Source: Bacteroidia bacterium
Lineage (GTDB): Bacteria > Bacteroidota > Bacteroidia > Bacteroidales > Azobacteroidaceae
Length of the DNA stretch: 30,522 nt
Assembly: GCA_025999935.1 (NCBI GenBank)
Contig: BNXY01000034.1
Coordinates: forward strand, 1-30,522
Reading direction: 5' to 3'
This document shows positions 1 through 9,723 of this stretch, piece after piece. A program made the translations under genes and the position numbers. The notes under the pieces are model-generated. The model saw nothing but the letters and a program-made list of their open reading frames with translations. It was not told the DNA's origin and did not search any database. Position 1 is the stretch's first letter. The number at the start of each line of letters is the position of its first letter.

Positions 1-1473
1 TTGGAATCAAACCATACAGATGGCTGTAACGAATCATTCCGCTCATGCCTTTATCCGGAGTATCGCTACGCATCGGCGTAAATCCCGATACGGCGACAAC
101 GCCGGAAATACGGTCATCAAGCGCAGCCGCATACAAGCCCAAAGTGCCGCCCAAGGTGTAACCAAACACAGAAATCCGGCGGGAATCCACAATAGAATCG
201 TTTAGCAAATAATCTACTGCACCGTGCAGGTCTTCAACCATCTTGCCCAAGCGCGACCAATGCGGGAAACGGTCATAGAAGTGTTCCGTTTCGCTCCAGC
301 GCGTACCAAAACCAGACTGGTCGTAGGCCAGAACGGCATAACCGGCATTCGTAAGCGCCAATATAGGGTGCAAGTCGCTTCGGTAATTCCACATATACCC
401 TAACGGATAATTATAGCCGTGCAGCCAAATAACCGTCGGCAATTTAGCATCTTTGGGCATATCGGCAGGATAATAGAGATCGCCCGTAATACCGCCGAAA
501 CGGATGCGGCGCGATGCAACCTGTTCACTTTCGGGAGAATTCCATCCGGAGTTATCCCTTGCGGCAATAACCCAAGCATGAATATCGGGATTAATTTGCG
601 TAGGATTACCGATATGTCCTTTAGCTATCTCCGTGGGGCCGGGTGCAGGCATCATCCGTCGCATCTGCGGAAAGCCTTCTTCCGATAATTTGAGCGGAGC
701 GTCGCCAAGCGTCCATTTCAACGATTGAAGAATCCTTTCGGCTTTCCGCTCCCATTCGCCCAAAGAGGCTGCCAATGGAGCGGATGTGCTTTGTTTCGGA
801 TATTTCGTCAAGTCGATTTTTTCCTTCGACGATGCAAGCCATTTGTCAAAACTCCAAGGGAATACAAAATGGTTTACCCACTTTTTGCCGGAGCGGCCGA
901 ATTGCCAATCAAGCCAGTCAATACTTGCCTCCACGTCGTTGCTGCCATGAAATCCGGGAACAGCCAGCATACTCATTCTATCGGGTTGTCCCAGACGTTC
1001 ATATACTTTCTGCGCCGATTGATAAGCTTGTTCCATCGCCCAGCCGTTGGCCACCTGGTCATTGTAGCCCCATTCAAGCAAGGCTGCACGCGGCGCTATC
1101 AAGGCAAGGAAAAGATTCGCATCTACCGGCAGATAGTCTTCACGGCCGGAGAAAAAGCGCAAACGGGGTACAAACCAAGTAGGAAACATGCGCGTAGTGC
1201 TTTCAAGTCCTTCGCCGCCACCCAATTCTCAGCAGTTTGGCCAACAGGACGTCCATCGAGGAAACGCAAGGGGTCGGGCAATAAATTGGATTTGGGCAGT
1301 TTATCAAAATCGGGAGGCAATTCGCCTGTTTGCTTTTGCCAAGCTGTCCAGGCAGGAACATCCTGTAACGCGGCCTGCATCCATTGTAGATACGCACGCC
1401 GCTCTTGCTCTGTCATCGCGCCTACCGTTCCGATGCACAAAACACACAAAATACACAAAACAAATTTCTTCAT
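1..1473 (-). pseudogene. Two-domain alpha/beta hydrolase (glucuronoyl/acetyl-xylan esterase-like), internally deleted, runs off the window
   Basis: The start at 1473 gives a signal peptide (MKKFVLCILCVLCIGTVGA) and the N-terminus of an esterase, ending LPDPLRFLDGRPVGQTAENW. Near 1200-1235 the frame changes. The second frame stays open from there to base 1 and reads GGGEGLESTTRMFPTWF, then LFLALIAPRAALLEW and VPGFHGSND, which resemble the C-terminal half of a glucuronoyl-esterase-like domain with its catalytic His. A second hydrolase domain follows (VIWLHGYNYPLGY, YDQSGFGTR, VFGYTLGGTLGLY). The missing middle of the first domain, including its nucleophile, suggests an out-of-frame loss of roughly 150-200 codons; that size is a family-based guess. 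The second domain has Thr where GxSxG esterases have Ser. It sits 39 bp after susD and probably served the same polysaccharide locus. The two-domain layout is inferred from motifs only. Confidence 0.75.
1435..1461 (-). repeat. Three 9-bp coding repeats (Val/Ile-Leu-Cys) in the esterase signal peptide
   Basis: On the minus strand the units are GTTTTGTGT, ATTTTGTGT and GTTTTGTGC, encoding VLC-ILC-VLC at residues 5-13. They make up the hydrophobic core of the signal peptide. Confidence 0.7.
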
Positions 1474-1512
1474 AATAATATAAACAATTGTGATTCTACT
1501 AATTGAAAACGA

Positions 1513-2950
1513 TTAATAACCCGGATTATTACTAATGATCGCTGAATTTTGATCCATTTCGTATTGCGGAATAGGAAAAAGCACATGATCGGTCGGGAAT
1601 CTGGATAAACCAACAACCGTTTTAAATCTCCCATCTTCGCCATCATTAGCGGAAGTTGTCCGAATGTCTGAATAAAAGTGCAACTTGACTTTCCGGCCAT
1701 TGCCATAAACCTCTTTGACGGCATCCCAACGGAACAAGTCGAAGATACGGTGTCCTTCCATAGCCAATTCCACCCTGCGTTCGCGCCTCACGATGTCCCT
1801 TAACGTACCATCGGCCGTTGTCTTGGGCGGCATATTGACAGAAGCGCGCGCACGCACTTTATTTACCCAGACCAACGCTTCCGGCTTTCCTTGTTCTGCC
1901 AAGGCTTCCGCCAAGAACAAATAAAGATCGGCCATTCTCATTACCGGGGCGTCTAAACCTGCATAGCGGATATTGGTCAAACCTTCCAAATTTTCCGTCA
2001 ATTTCTTAACGTTCATTCCGGTAGGCGACCATTGCCATTCATATTTTACCATATCTCCCCGATTGTAAGTCACGTTAGTAGTTTCCAATACACCGGCATT
2101 ATTATAGATGATGTGCTGGTAATTAAAAGGGGTTGATTCGGTATATACACCAAAATCATCTCCGGGTGCATACATGGTATAAGCTCTGCGAGGGTCGCCG
2201 GGTTCGAAGGCGTCATACAAATCTCTTGAGGGTAAAGCATATCCCCAGCCTTCGCCGCCTTGTATCGGTTTTAATTCGTTTGGCAGCGGGCGAATACCGG
2301 AGCGAATGCCTCTCTCAACGCTGAAATCCTGTTCCCACATGCCGCTATTGCGTTCAAATGCAAAATAGAATAATAATTCAGGATTCGCTTCATTATTCAC
2401 ATCAAAGATAGACTCAAAATCGTCAATCAGCTTAAATCCGGCCTCTTCTGCCATCGCAATTGCTTCGCGAGCGGCTGTTTCGCATTTGGCATAGTCTTTT
2501 TTGTATAAATACGTTTTTGCCAAATAAGCGGCAGCGGTTGCTTTCGTAGGTGTACCCTTAAAACTGCCGCCATCTTTCGTGAGGTGTTCTTTTGCAAAAG
2601 TAAAATCTTCTATGAGTTGATCAAAAATAGCGGCAACATCGGCTCTCGGCTGAGAAAACGCTTCAAAAGATGTGAGCGGTTTTGTGATAAGCGGCACTTC
2701 GCCTATCATCGGTCAATCCATCGCACATAATCATAAACCGTTTACCATACATTTGCGTTTGGGTTACCCAAGGACTATACGAAGCGATAACGAGTTTCTT
2801 GGCCGAAGCTTCATCTCTAAGAAAATTATCGGGGCCGGGTCTGTCTTGTGGCGTGCGATTCAGAAAATCGTCCGAACAAGCAGTGCAAAAGCATATTGCA
2901 CCTATTAACAATAAACTTGTTATTTGTTTTATTTTTAATACTGTTTTCAT
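1513..2950 (-). pseudogene. SusD/RagB-type nutrient-binding lipoprotein, internally deleted and frameshifted
   Basis: From the ATG at 2950 the product starts MKTVLKIKQITSLLLIG and has a lipobox ending FCTACSDDFLNRTPQDRPGP, a classic SusD N-terminus. It continues to MIMCDGLTDD and then goes out of frame. A second frame, open from about 2709 to the stop at 1513, carries GEVPLITKPLTSFEAFSQPR, a TPR-like middle region (KATAAAYLAKTYLYKKDYAK) and the usual C-terminal SusD signature (RRERRVELAMEGHRIFDLFR). Roughly 90 residues that normally sit between these blocks are absent. The change of frame lies near 2695-2712. SusD proteins are outer-membrane lipoproteins that cap a SusC channel and bind its glycan or peptide ligand. 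This copy could not make a full product unless the junction is an assembly error. Confidence 0.88.
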
Positions 2951-2977
2951 TTCTATCAATATTTATAGGTTAATTTA

Positions 2978-5593
2978 TTAAAGTGAAAATCTTAATCCGA
3001 ATGTCCATGTTCTTGTAAATGGTACATTTACCATATTACTTATTTCGGCATACACATTTCCGAATGTGTACAAGTTTTGAATGCTGCAATAGAGATTCAG
3101 GTCTTTTAAACTTACTTTTCCGCTGAGTTTATTGGGCAGTTTATAATTCAAATTGACATTCCTAATACTCAAATAGGAACCATTTACCATCCAAAAATCG
3201 GAAAACTGATCATTGTTTCCACTGCCTGAACGGTTTATTCTGGGGTATTTACCATTGGGATTCTTGGTTGGATGGTAGCGGTCTAAAATATAATCTGCTT
3301 CCATATTGGCTTCTCCACCGAACATATCGGTAGCCCATTGTCCGGTGCGCATATTTTTGTCGATACCTTGAACACCTTGCAGTTGCACCTGCAAGGTAAA
3401 ATTTTTATAACCAACCTGTCCTGATAATCCATAGGTAAAATCCGGACGTACTTTTCCAAATAATTCCCGGTCGGCAGCATCTATTTTTCCATCCGGCTTA
3501 CCGGTTAGTTTGCCGTCGGCATCATAACCGTCAATATCTAAATACCATATATCTCCTATGGTAGAGTTTCTGGAAAATTGCGGATTATTTTCCAAATCGG
3601 CTTGTGTGCGGATAAGCCCATTGGTTCTGTATCCAAAGAAAGTCCATATCGGATACCCTTCTTCAATACCGGAAGACCTTAAATCTCTTCCTTCCAGATC
3701 AATCACCTTATTATTTATATGCGATATATTGGCATTAATATCGTAAGACCAACCGTTTACCGTTTTTCGGTAGCCCAATTCCAAATCGATACCGGTATTG
3801 CGGATGTGTCCTGCATTGATATAAGGACTTCCGGACAAACCCACCGATGTGGGGATAGGCTGGTTAAACAACAAACAACCAATTCAATTCAGGCATAAAA
3901 GATTCTTCTGCTATTCGCCATGCGCCTGAAACGGATGGAAAAACGCCATATTTTTGATCTGCCAACCGAGAGGTTCCATCGCGTCTAACTGTTCCTGAGA
4001 ATATATATTTGTCTTTAAAGGAATAACCGGCCCGACCAAATACAGACAGGAAAGCCCAATCGGAATAGCCATTGCCATTGAGCGATATTGTAATGTCTAT
4101 CCATTGCCCCAATGAAATTGGATGTGTAACTGTTTCCCCATCCCACACTTCCACGGGTAGTAAACTGCAATCCATCTAAAATATTTATCGTTAAGTACAA
4201 GTTGCCTTCGAGACCTTTATACCGGTCATTTACTTCTGAGTTTTCCAACATCCAAGTAGGGCTTGGCGCTCTACCTTGAAACTTATCATTAACCACAGGC
4301 GCCACATCACCATTCGCTTCATACATTCTATTGAGCGGCGTTTCCCTGAATGCGGCATGGTAAGAATCCCGTCCATCATATTCTCTTTGATTCGTTTGAC
4401 TGGAAGAATAGATATTAATAGAATTTCCGAGCATCAGGCCAATTGACATCAACACCTTCCACTTTGGCTAAATCAGCACTTGTCCAAGGAACGGCCGTTC
4501 CTGCATTTTCATACGCTTCGGCAGCTAATTCAAGCCATTGTGCAGCATTAACAAAACCCAATCTTAAATTACCCTCTTGCTGAATACTTTGCTCCGTTTT
4601 GAAAGTAATGGTAGGCTGTGGCACATTGTTCCCTCTTTTGGTATTGATTAAGATAACGCCATTAGCCGCCCTTGAACCATATATGGCTACGGCAGACGCG
4701 TCTTTCAATACCGTAAGCGTTTCAATATCCTGAGGATTGATATTATTTGAACCATCTTGAATCATCCCGTCAACTACATAAATTGGTGAATTGGAGCCAT
4801 TGATGGATTGAATACCATGTATCAGAACATCACTGTCCGCCCCCGGTCGTCCTGAACTCGGAGTAATGGTCAAACCCGAAAGCCGCCCCTGAAGGGCTGA
4901 CATGACATTCGTTGTAGGTACCCGCTCAAACTTTTCCGAATTGATTTGTGAAACCGAACCGGTTAAATCACGCCTTCTCACAGTACTATAACCTATAACT
5001 ACTACTTCATCAAGCAATTGTGTGTCTTCTTCCAAAGTGATTTGGAAAACAGATTTTCCTCTAATCGGTATTTCCTTGTTCGCAAACCCAAGATAGGAAA
5101 GGACTAAGCTGCCATCTTCCGGCACATTCAATTCAAATTTGCCGTCCGGATTAGTAGTTGTGCCTTGGCCCGTACCTTTTATTGATACATTTGCCCCGAT
5201 AACCGGTTCTCCATTGGAGTCAAGAACGGTGCCCGAGATAGTTTTTGTGTTATCTGCGAATGCCGTTTCTTTCGGAATCAATAAAACAATGTTGTCATTT
5301 TGTTTTTTGAAAGTAATTCCGGTTTCTTTCAAAAGTAAATTTAGAGTTACTTCCAACGACACATTGGAAACTTGAATGGATGTTGTTTTGTTCAAATCCT
5401 TCAAATCTTCGTTATAAAAAAAGCTGTAATCGCTTTTTCGTTCTATTTCTTTCAAGATTTCTTTCACTGTCTTATTTTTCAAATCCAATGAAATTTGCGA
5501 ATACATACCGGAAGAAAAGGACAAAAACAAACATAAATAAAACAAACGACTCATAAAGAGCTGTTTAATACTTCGAGGCACTTTGTTTCTCAT
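2978..5593 (-). pseudogene. SusC/RagA TonB-dependent transporter with N-terminal STN domain, broken at three junctions
   Basis: The N-terminal part (5593-4415) has a signal peptide, an STN domain (LKNKTVKEILKEIERKSDYS), a carboxypeptidase-like domain (ISGTVLDSNGEPVIGANV) and the plug with VYVVDG-like and DASAVAIYGSRAANGVI motifs. The rest is spread over three frames. Joins lie near 4427-4450 (VDVNWPDA to LGNSINIYSS), 4075-4095 (DRHYNIA to GYSDWAFLSVFGRAGYSF) and 3855-3880 (ESFMPELNWL to LLFNQPIPTSVG). The last segment ends in the SusC C-terminus TRTWTFGLRFSL. A typical SusC is about 1000 residues or more; this span holds about 870 codons, so each join seems to lack tens to about 100 residues. 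The STN domain implies that the receptor signalled through the FecR/sigma pair encoded just upstream. Confidence 0.9.
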
Positions 5594-5736
5594 AATAAAT
5601 TAATTTAAGATAGTTAATATTTACTGTATTTGATGCTATATACAGTTATATTTGACTTTTAAACTATCCAAAATCTAAATTTAACACAGATTTAACTTAT
5701 TTTAAGACTTTGGGAGATTATCGACCCCAGTAGAGG

Positions 5737-6747
5737 TCATTCTTTGAAATATTTTTCCTTGCGATTGTCTTTATGAAACAGGATGGTTCCATCTTTCATT
5801 GTATATCTGATAGGGGCGGTAAGCGAAATCGCGTTGAGCACCGATTCAATATTGGTATTGTCAACAGCGCCTGTAAATCGAATATGTTTAATGGATTCAT
5901 CTTCAAACGAGTAATCAATATTATAGATTCGAGCAATCGTGATGGCGATATCCTGAAGCGTTTCATTTTCAAACCGTAATTTGTTTTTCTGCCAATCGGT
6001 AAAATCCCTCGGTTTAACAATATAGGAAGATATTTTCTTCGTGGATTTATTATATACTGCCCTATCATTCGGTTTCATTACCCATGTTTTTTCCGGCAGG
6101 GTAATTTGCACTTTCCCCTCAACCAATACCATGGATATAATCGAATCTTCATCATAAGCTTTTATACCGAAAGTAGTTCCCAAAACTTCTACTTTCATAT
6201 CTACACATTGCACGGAAAATATTTTCTCTGCATCCGGCGCCACTTCAAAATAGGCTTCTCCATTCAATTTCAGCAACCGGTTTTTTTGGTTATAGGTATT
6301 GTAATAAGTCAATTTTGAAGCGGAATTTAACCAAACACGGGTGCCGTCCGGCAAGGTCATGTTCGCTTTTTCGCCCGGCCCCGCCACAATAAGGAAGGGT
6401 TCTTCTGCCATCTCTTTGGTTTTATTCACGCCCCAATATTGATACCATCCGGAAAAAAAGCCAATGAGTAAAATAACACTCGCAGCAATACGAAAACCTT
6501 TTTTGAATCGTATTGTCGTTGACGGTTTGCTTTTTTCAGGCAAACTTATTTCTTTCCGAATGTTATTTAACATGCTATTTTTCAAATCTTTATTGATTTC
6601 AGCAGGCGCATTTTGAATTTGAAGTTCTATCCAACGATGCAATGAAGGATTCTCGGAAATAAAATGAATCATTTCCCTGATTTCTTCCTCTGTCGCTTTG
6701 TTGATTATGTATTTTTCAAACAAGTCTAAATAATGTTCTTGTTCCAT
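5737..6747 (-). CDS. FecR-family anti-sigma factor
   Basis: This 336-residue protein has a short cytoplasmic N-terminal domain (MEQEHYLDLFEKYI), one membrane segment around residues 88-105 (AASVILLIGFFSGWYQYW), a periplasmic FecR domain (GPGEKANMTLPDGTRVWLNS, then LNGEAYFEVAPD and VLGTTFGIKAYD) and a C-terminal domain with the DUF4974 pattern (LRFENETLQDIAITIARIYN). FecR proteins hold an ECF sigma factor at the membrane and release it when a STN-bearing TonB receptor is loaded. It lies 71 bp after the sigma gene and 143 bp before the susC pseudogene, the standard sigma-FecR-SusC order. The gene looks intact, unlike its receptor. Confidence 0.93.
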   Translation of the reverse strand: MEQEHYLDLFEKYIINKATEEEIREMIHFISENPSLHRWIELQIQNAPAEINKDLKNSMLNNIRKEISLPEKSKPSTTIRFKKGFRIAASVILLIGFFSGWYQYWGVNKTKEMAEEPFLIVAGPGEKANMTLPDGTRVWLNSASKLTYYNTYNQKNRLLKLNGEAYFEVAPDAEKIFSVQCVDMKVEVLGTTFGIKAYDEDSIISMVLVEGKVQITLPEKTWVMKPNDRAVYNKSTKKISSYIVKPRDFTDWQKNKLRFENETLQDIAITIARIYNIDYSFEDESIKHIRFTGAVDNTNIESVLNAISLTAPIRYTMKDGTILFHKDNRKEKYFKE

Positions 6748-6818
6748 CTTTTATGTATTTTTCTATTATACAGTTATCTCCCTTAAATATACTACTCAAT
6801 TGTTAATTTTACAGTTAT

Positions 6819-7412
6819 TTAACACATATACAATTGAAATAATAGCATGGGTAGCAAATAATGCTTCGACAATTCATTTTTCATAAACGCTGTTGCCTTT
6901 GCCAATTGTGTTTGAACCGTCGATTCCGCAAGGTTTAGCTTTTGAGCGATTTCTCTAACGGAATATTCTTCTTTTTTGTTTAGTATAAAAATTTGTCTTC
7001 TTGCCGGAGGTAATTGTTCTGCCAATTTATCGACAATTTCCTCTAAAATATTCAGATTAAGTTTGTTATCTGTTGCACAATTATCGAATGAGTCATTTTG
7101 TATAAAATATTCCTGATAAATAAATTCTATTGTCCGGTGTTCCAATTCATTCAGCAGCATATTTTTGGCAATTGTACACAAATAGGATACAAATGTTTTA
7201 TCCGGATGAATGCGTTCACGGGTTTCCCATACTTTAATAAAGGTACGTTGCACCAATTCTTCGGTAAGATAGGTATTGCCATTGGATATTTTCAAAATGA
7301 AATAATATAGTTTCCCGCTGTATTGGTCATACAACTTTTCAAAAGCAGGAACCGAGCCTTCTTGAAGTAATTTCAGATTAAAAGAATCATCCATCTCCAT
7401 GTTTTTGTTCAT
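6819..7412 (-). CDS. ECF RNA polymerase sigma factor (FecI-like, Bacteroidetes type)
   Basis: The start chosen is the ATG at 7412 (MNKNMEMDDSFNLKLLQEGS), giving 197 residues; an in-frame ATG at 7442 would add ten residues with no family-like sequence. Region 2 is visible (FEKLYDQYSGKLYYFILKI, then TEELVQRTFIKVWETRERI). Region 4 is also clear (LPPARRQIFILNKKEEYS, then VREIAQKLNLAESTVQTQL), with its helix-turn-helix. The short hydrophobic tail (LLPMLLFQLYMC) is unusual but open. It should direct RNA polymerase to the susC promoter when FecR releases it. A good housekeeping-type promoter precedes it at 7485-7516. Confidence 0.93.
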   Translation of the reverse strand: MNKNMEMDDSFNLKLLQEGSVPAFEKLYDQYSGKLYYFILKISNGNTYLTEELVQRTFIKVWETRERIHPDKTFVSYLCTIAKNMLLNELEHRTIEFIYQEYFIQNDSFDNCATDNKLNLNILEEIVDKLAEQLPPARRQIFILNKKEEYSVREIAQKLNLAESTVQTQLAKATAFMKNELSKHYLLPMLLFQLYMC

Positions 7413-7484
7413 TAATTTACCGTCGTTTCCATCCCGATACAATCTTTCGCCCGGATTCGTCCTGTCTGACTGAAATAATCATCG

Positions 7485-7516
7485 CAAATATATGCTAAAT
7501 TTCTATACAAACCAAA
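7485..7516 (-). promoter_or_regulatory. Bacteroidetes-type promoter for the sigma-FecR operon
   Basis: On the minus strand there is a -7 box TATATTTGC at 7493-7485 and a TTTG at 7516-7513, separated by 19 bp. This matches the TTTG / TAnnTTTG layout. The sigma start codon lies about 70 bp downstream. Confidence 0.65.
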
Positions 7517-7630
7517 CTTTCGCCTTCTTTTCTTGCAAATTCTATTTATCAGATGAGTTGTCCCACATACGATTATCATAAAATAATATACATTTAATTG
7601 AGAATGCACCGTTTTATAAAATATTTGTAC

Positions 7631-7639
7631 TAATTTTGC
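7631..7639 (+). promoter_or_regulatory. -7 box for the amidase gene
   Basis: TAATTTTGC is a perfect match to TAnnTTTGC, 54 bp before the chosen ATG at 7694. The -33 element is poor (a T run at 7611-7614). The 7443-7693 gap therefore holds two divergent promoters and no gene. Confidence 0.5.
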
Positions 7640-7693
7640 AATAATTATTTGGATAGATTTATGCTGCTTGGTTTGACTTAATGCTTGGAAAAG

Positions 7694-8761
7694 ATGATAA
7701 TATTGAAAAAAAGATTTTTTACCCTTGTTTTGCTATTGTTTAGTGTATTTTTGGCTTATGCACAAGAGAAAGATATTCCCCGCAACGGGGAAGGAATCCA
7801 TGCTTTTTTGAGGCGGAACAACCGAACGGGCACTGTGGATTACGAAGAATTTATCAAATTAAATAAAGGTAAATTCGGAAAAAATAATGCCTTGTTAAAA
7901 GGAGTAAACTACCTGTTGCCGACTGTCCGGCAAGATGTTGTGTCTGAAACCGATTCAGATGCGCTTGCAAGTGTAGAAACGAAGGTTGCGGCAAGTGTAA
8001 AAACAACCGGCCAGACAACCGTTCGCAAGCAGCCTTTGTTCGGGAAAATGTATGAAAATTATACGGTAAAAGACCGGATTTTGGCAGGCGCTTGTTTCTT
8101 CTTGGTAAGCGGTCACGGAGGGCCGGATAGTGGCGCTACGGCCAAAGTGGATGGTCACGATTTGCATGAAGATGAGTATGCTTACGATATTATACTGCGT
8201 TTGGCGCGGAATTTATCGGAACATGGAGCGACTGTTCATATCATCATTCAAGACAAAAAAGATGGTATTCGAGATGGTAAATATCTGAATAACAGCAAGA
8301 CTGAAACTTGCATGGGAAAAGCGATTCCCTTAAATCAGACCAAGCGTTTGAAACAACGTTGCGATGCGATTAACAATTTAAGTTACAAGGCCAAAGAAAA
8401 ATATCAGCGGGCGATTTTTGTTCATTTGGATAGCCGGAGTAAGAAGCAACAATTGGATGTATTTTTCTATCACCAGGATAATGCGGGAAATAAAAAGAAG
8501 AGCAAACGTGTAGCGGATACCATGGTAAAGACTTTCGATGAAAAGTATAACGAACATCAGCCCGGTCGCGGATTTTCAGGAACGGTAACGACACGTCAAC
8601 TCTATGTTTTGAATAATACCAATCCCGTTTCAATTTTTGTAGAATTAGTAAATATGCAAAACGTCAACGATCAAAGGCGTTATATCTCGAATAACAACCG
8701 TCAGGCATTGGCCAACTGGCTTTGCTTAGGGTATATTAAAGATTATCAGCAGTCGAAGTGA
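7694..8761 (+). CDS. N-acetylmuramoyl-L-alanine amidase (Amidase_3 family), divergent
   Basis: The start at 7694 (MIILKKRFFTLVLLLFSVFL) gives a clean signal peptide ending AYAQ and about 355 residues; a TTG at 7685 is possible. A stretch near residues 30-75 (GVNYLLPT, LNKGKF) resembles a LysM-type wall-binding segment. The catalytic domain has the zinc-site start VSGHGGPDSGA, an acidic helix (DLHEDEYAYDIILRLARNL), a His strand FVHLDSRSK where the family usually has SIHAN, and FVELVNMQN, which supplies the final Glu. These residues fit a periplasmic Zn amidase that cuts the amide between muramic acid and the stem peptide. It is convergent with trxB, with 7 bp between the stop codons. Substrate and physiological role are inferred. 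Confidence 0.82.
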   Translation: MIILKKRFFTLVLLLFSVFLAYAQEKDIPRNGEGIHAFLRRNNRTGTVDYEEFIKLNKGKFGKNNALLKGVNYLLPTVRQDVVSETDSDALASVETKVAASVKTTGQTTVRKQPLFGKMYENYTVKDRILAGACFFLVSGHGGPDSGATAKVDGHDLHEDEYAYDIILRLARNLSEHGATVHIIIQDKKDGIRDGKYLNNSKTETCMGKAIPLNQTKRLKQRCDAINNLSYKAKEKYQRAIFVHLDSRSKKQQLDVFFYHQDNAGNKKKSKRVADTMVKTFDEKYNEHQPGRGFSGTVTTRQLYVLNNTNPVSIFVELVNMQNVNDQRRYISNNNRQALANWLCLGYIKDYQQSK

Positions 8762-8768
8762 GTTAATT

Positions 8769-9710
8769 CTAAAGATTGTTTAAATACCGTTCCGCTTCGA
8801 TGGCTGCCATGCACCCGCGACCCGCCGCCGTAATGGCTTGCTGGTAATTGGGGTCGGCCACATCGCCTGCTGCAAAAACACCCGAAATATTGGTTTTAGT
8901 CGTTCCCGGAATCGTTTTGATATAGCCTTGTTCATCCAATTTTAAAAAATGTTTGAAAACTTCCGAGTTAGGCTTGTGTCCGATGGCTAAAAAAAAGCCG
9001 TCGATGGCGATATCGAATTTTTCTTCGTTATTTTCTCCTTGAAATTTCACTAAATGAGCGCCTTCTACGCCGCCCTCGCCAAAAAGTCCCAATGTATTGG
9101 TGTTAAACAGCACCTCAATTTTCGGATGATTCAATACCCTGTCTTGCATGATTTGGGAAGCGCGGAGGTAATTTTTACGGACAATCAGAAAAACTTTGCT
9201 CGCCAATCCGGCCAGATAAAGCGCTTCTTCACAGGCCGAATCGCCGCCACCAACCACGGCAACCACTTTTTTACGGTAAAAAAATCCGTCGCAAACCGCA
9301 CAAGCCGATACGCCCAATCCGTTGTATTTTGTTTCGTCCGGCAAACCTAAATATTTGGCAGTGGCTCCGGTGCAAATAATTAAAGCATCCGTTTCAATAA
9401 TTTTTTCGCCGTCTATCGTTACTTTATATGGCTTTTGTGACAAATCGCAAGCCGTTGCAATTCCCGGCCGAATATCCGCACTGAAACGAACAGCCTGCTT
9501 CCGGAAATCATTCATCATCGCCGTCCCGTTAATTCCTTCGGGATAACCGGGGAAATTCTCAATATCGGAAGTTGTAGTCAACTGCCCACCCGGCTGAATA
9601 CCCTCGTACAAAACCGGCGACAAATTGGCGCGCGATGTATAAATAGCTGCTGTATAACCGGCAGGACCCGAACCGATTATCAGACATTTTGTTTTTTCAA
9701 TTTTGCTCAT
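8769..9710 (-). CDS. trxB: Thioredoxin reductase
   Basis: This 313-residue cytoplasmic flavoenzyme has the FAD-binding motif GSGPAGYTAAIY at residues 13-24, the redox pair CAVC at residues 137-140, the NADPH-site GGGDSA near 154-159 and the C-terminal FAD motif GVFAAGDVADPNYQQAITAA. It passes electrons from NADPH to thioredoxin. It is the last gene of an ftsK-lolA-trxB run, 13 bp after lolA, and is full length for the family. Confidence 0.97.
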   Translation of the reverse strand: MSKIEKTKCLIIGSGPAGYTAAIYTSRANLSPVLYEGIQPGGQLTTTSDIENFPGYPEGINGTAMMNDFRKQAVRFSADIRPGIATACDLSQKPYKVTIDGEKIIETDALIICTGATAKYLGLPDETKYNGLGVSACAVCDGFFYRKKVVAVVGGGDSACEEALYLAGLASKVFLIVRKNYLRASQIMQDRVLNHPKIEVLFNTNTLGLFGEGGVEGAHLVKFQGENNEEKFDIAIDGFFLAIGHKPNSEVFKHFLKLDEQGYIKTIPGTTKTNISGVFAAGDVADPNYQQAITAAGRGCMAAIEAERYLNNL

Positions 9711-9723
9711 TGTTGTAATTTTT

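Noticed and set aside
725..1483. Long open frame on the plus strand (252 codons)
   Set aside because: It is antisense to the esterase pseudogene, whose minus-strand translation shows clear hydrolase motifs; the plus-strand product has no recognisable features.
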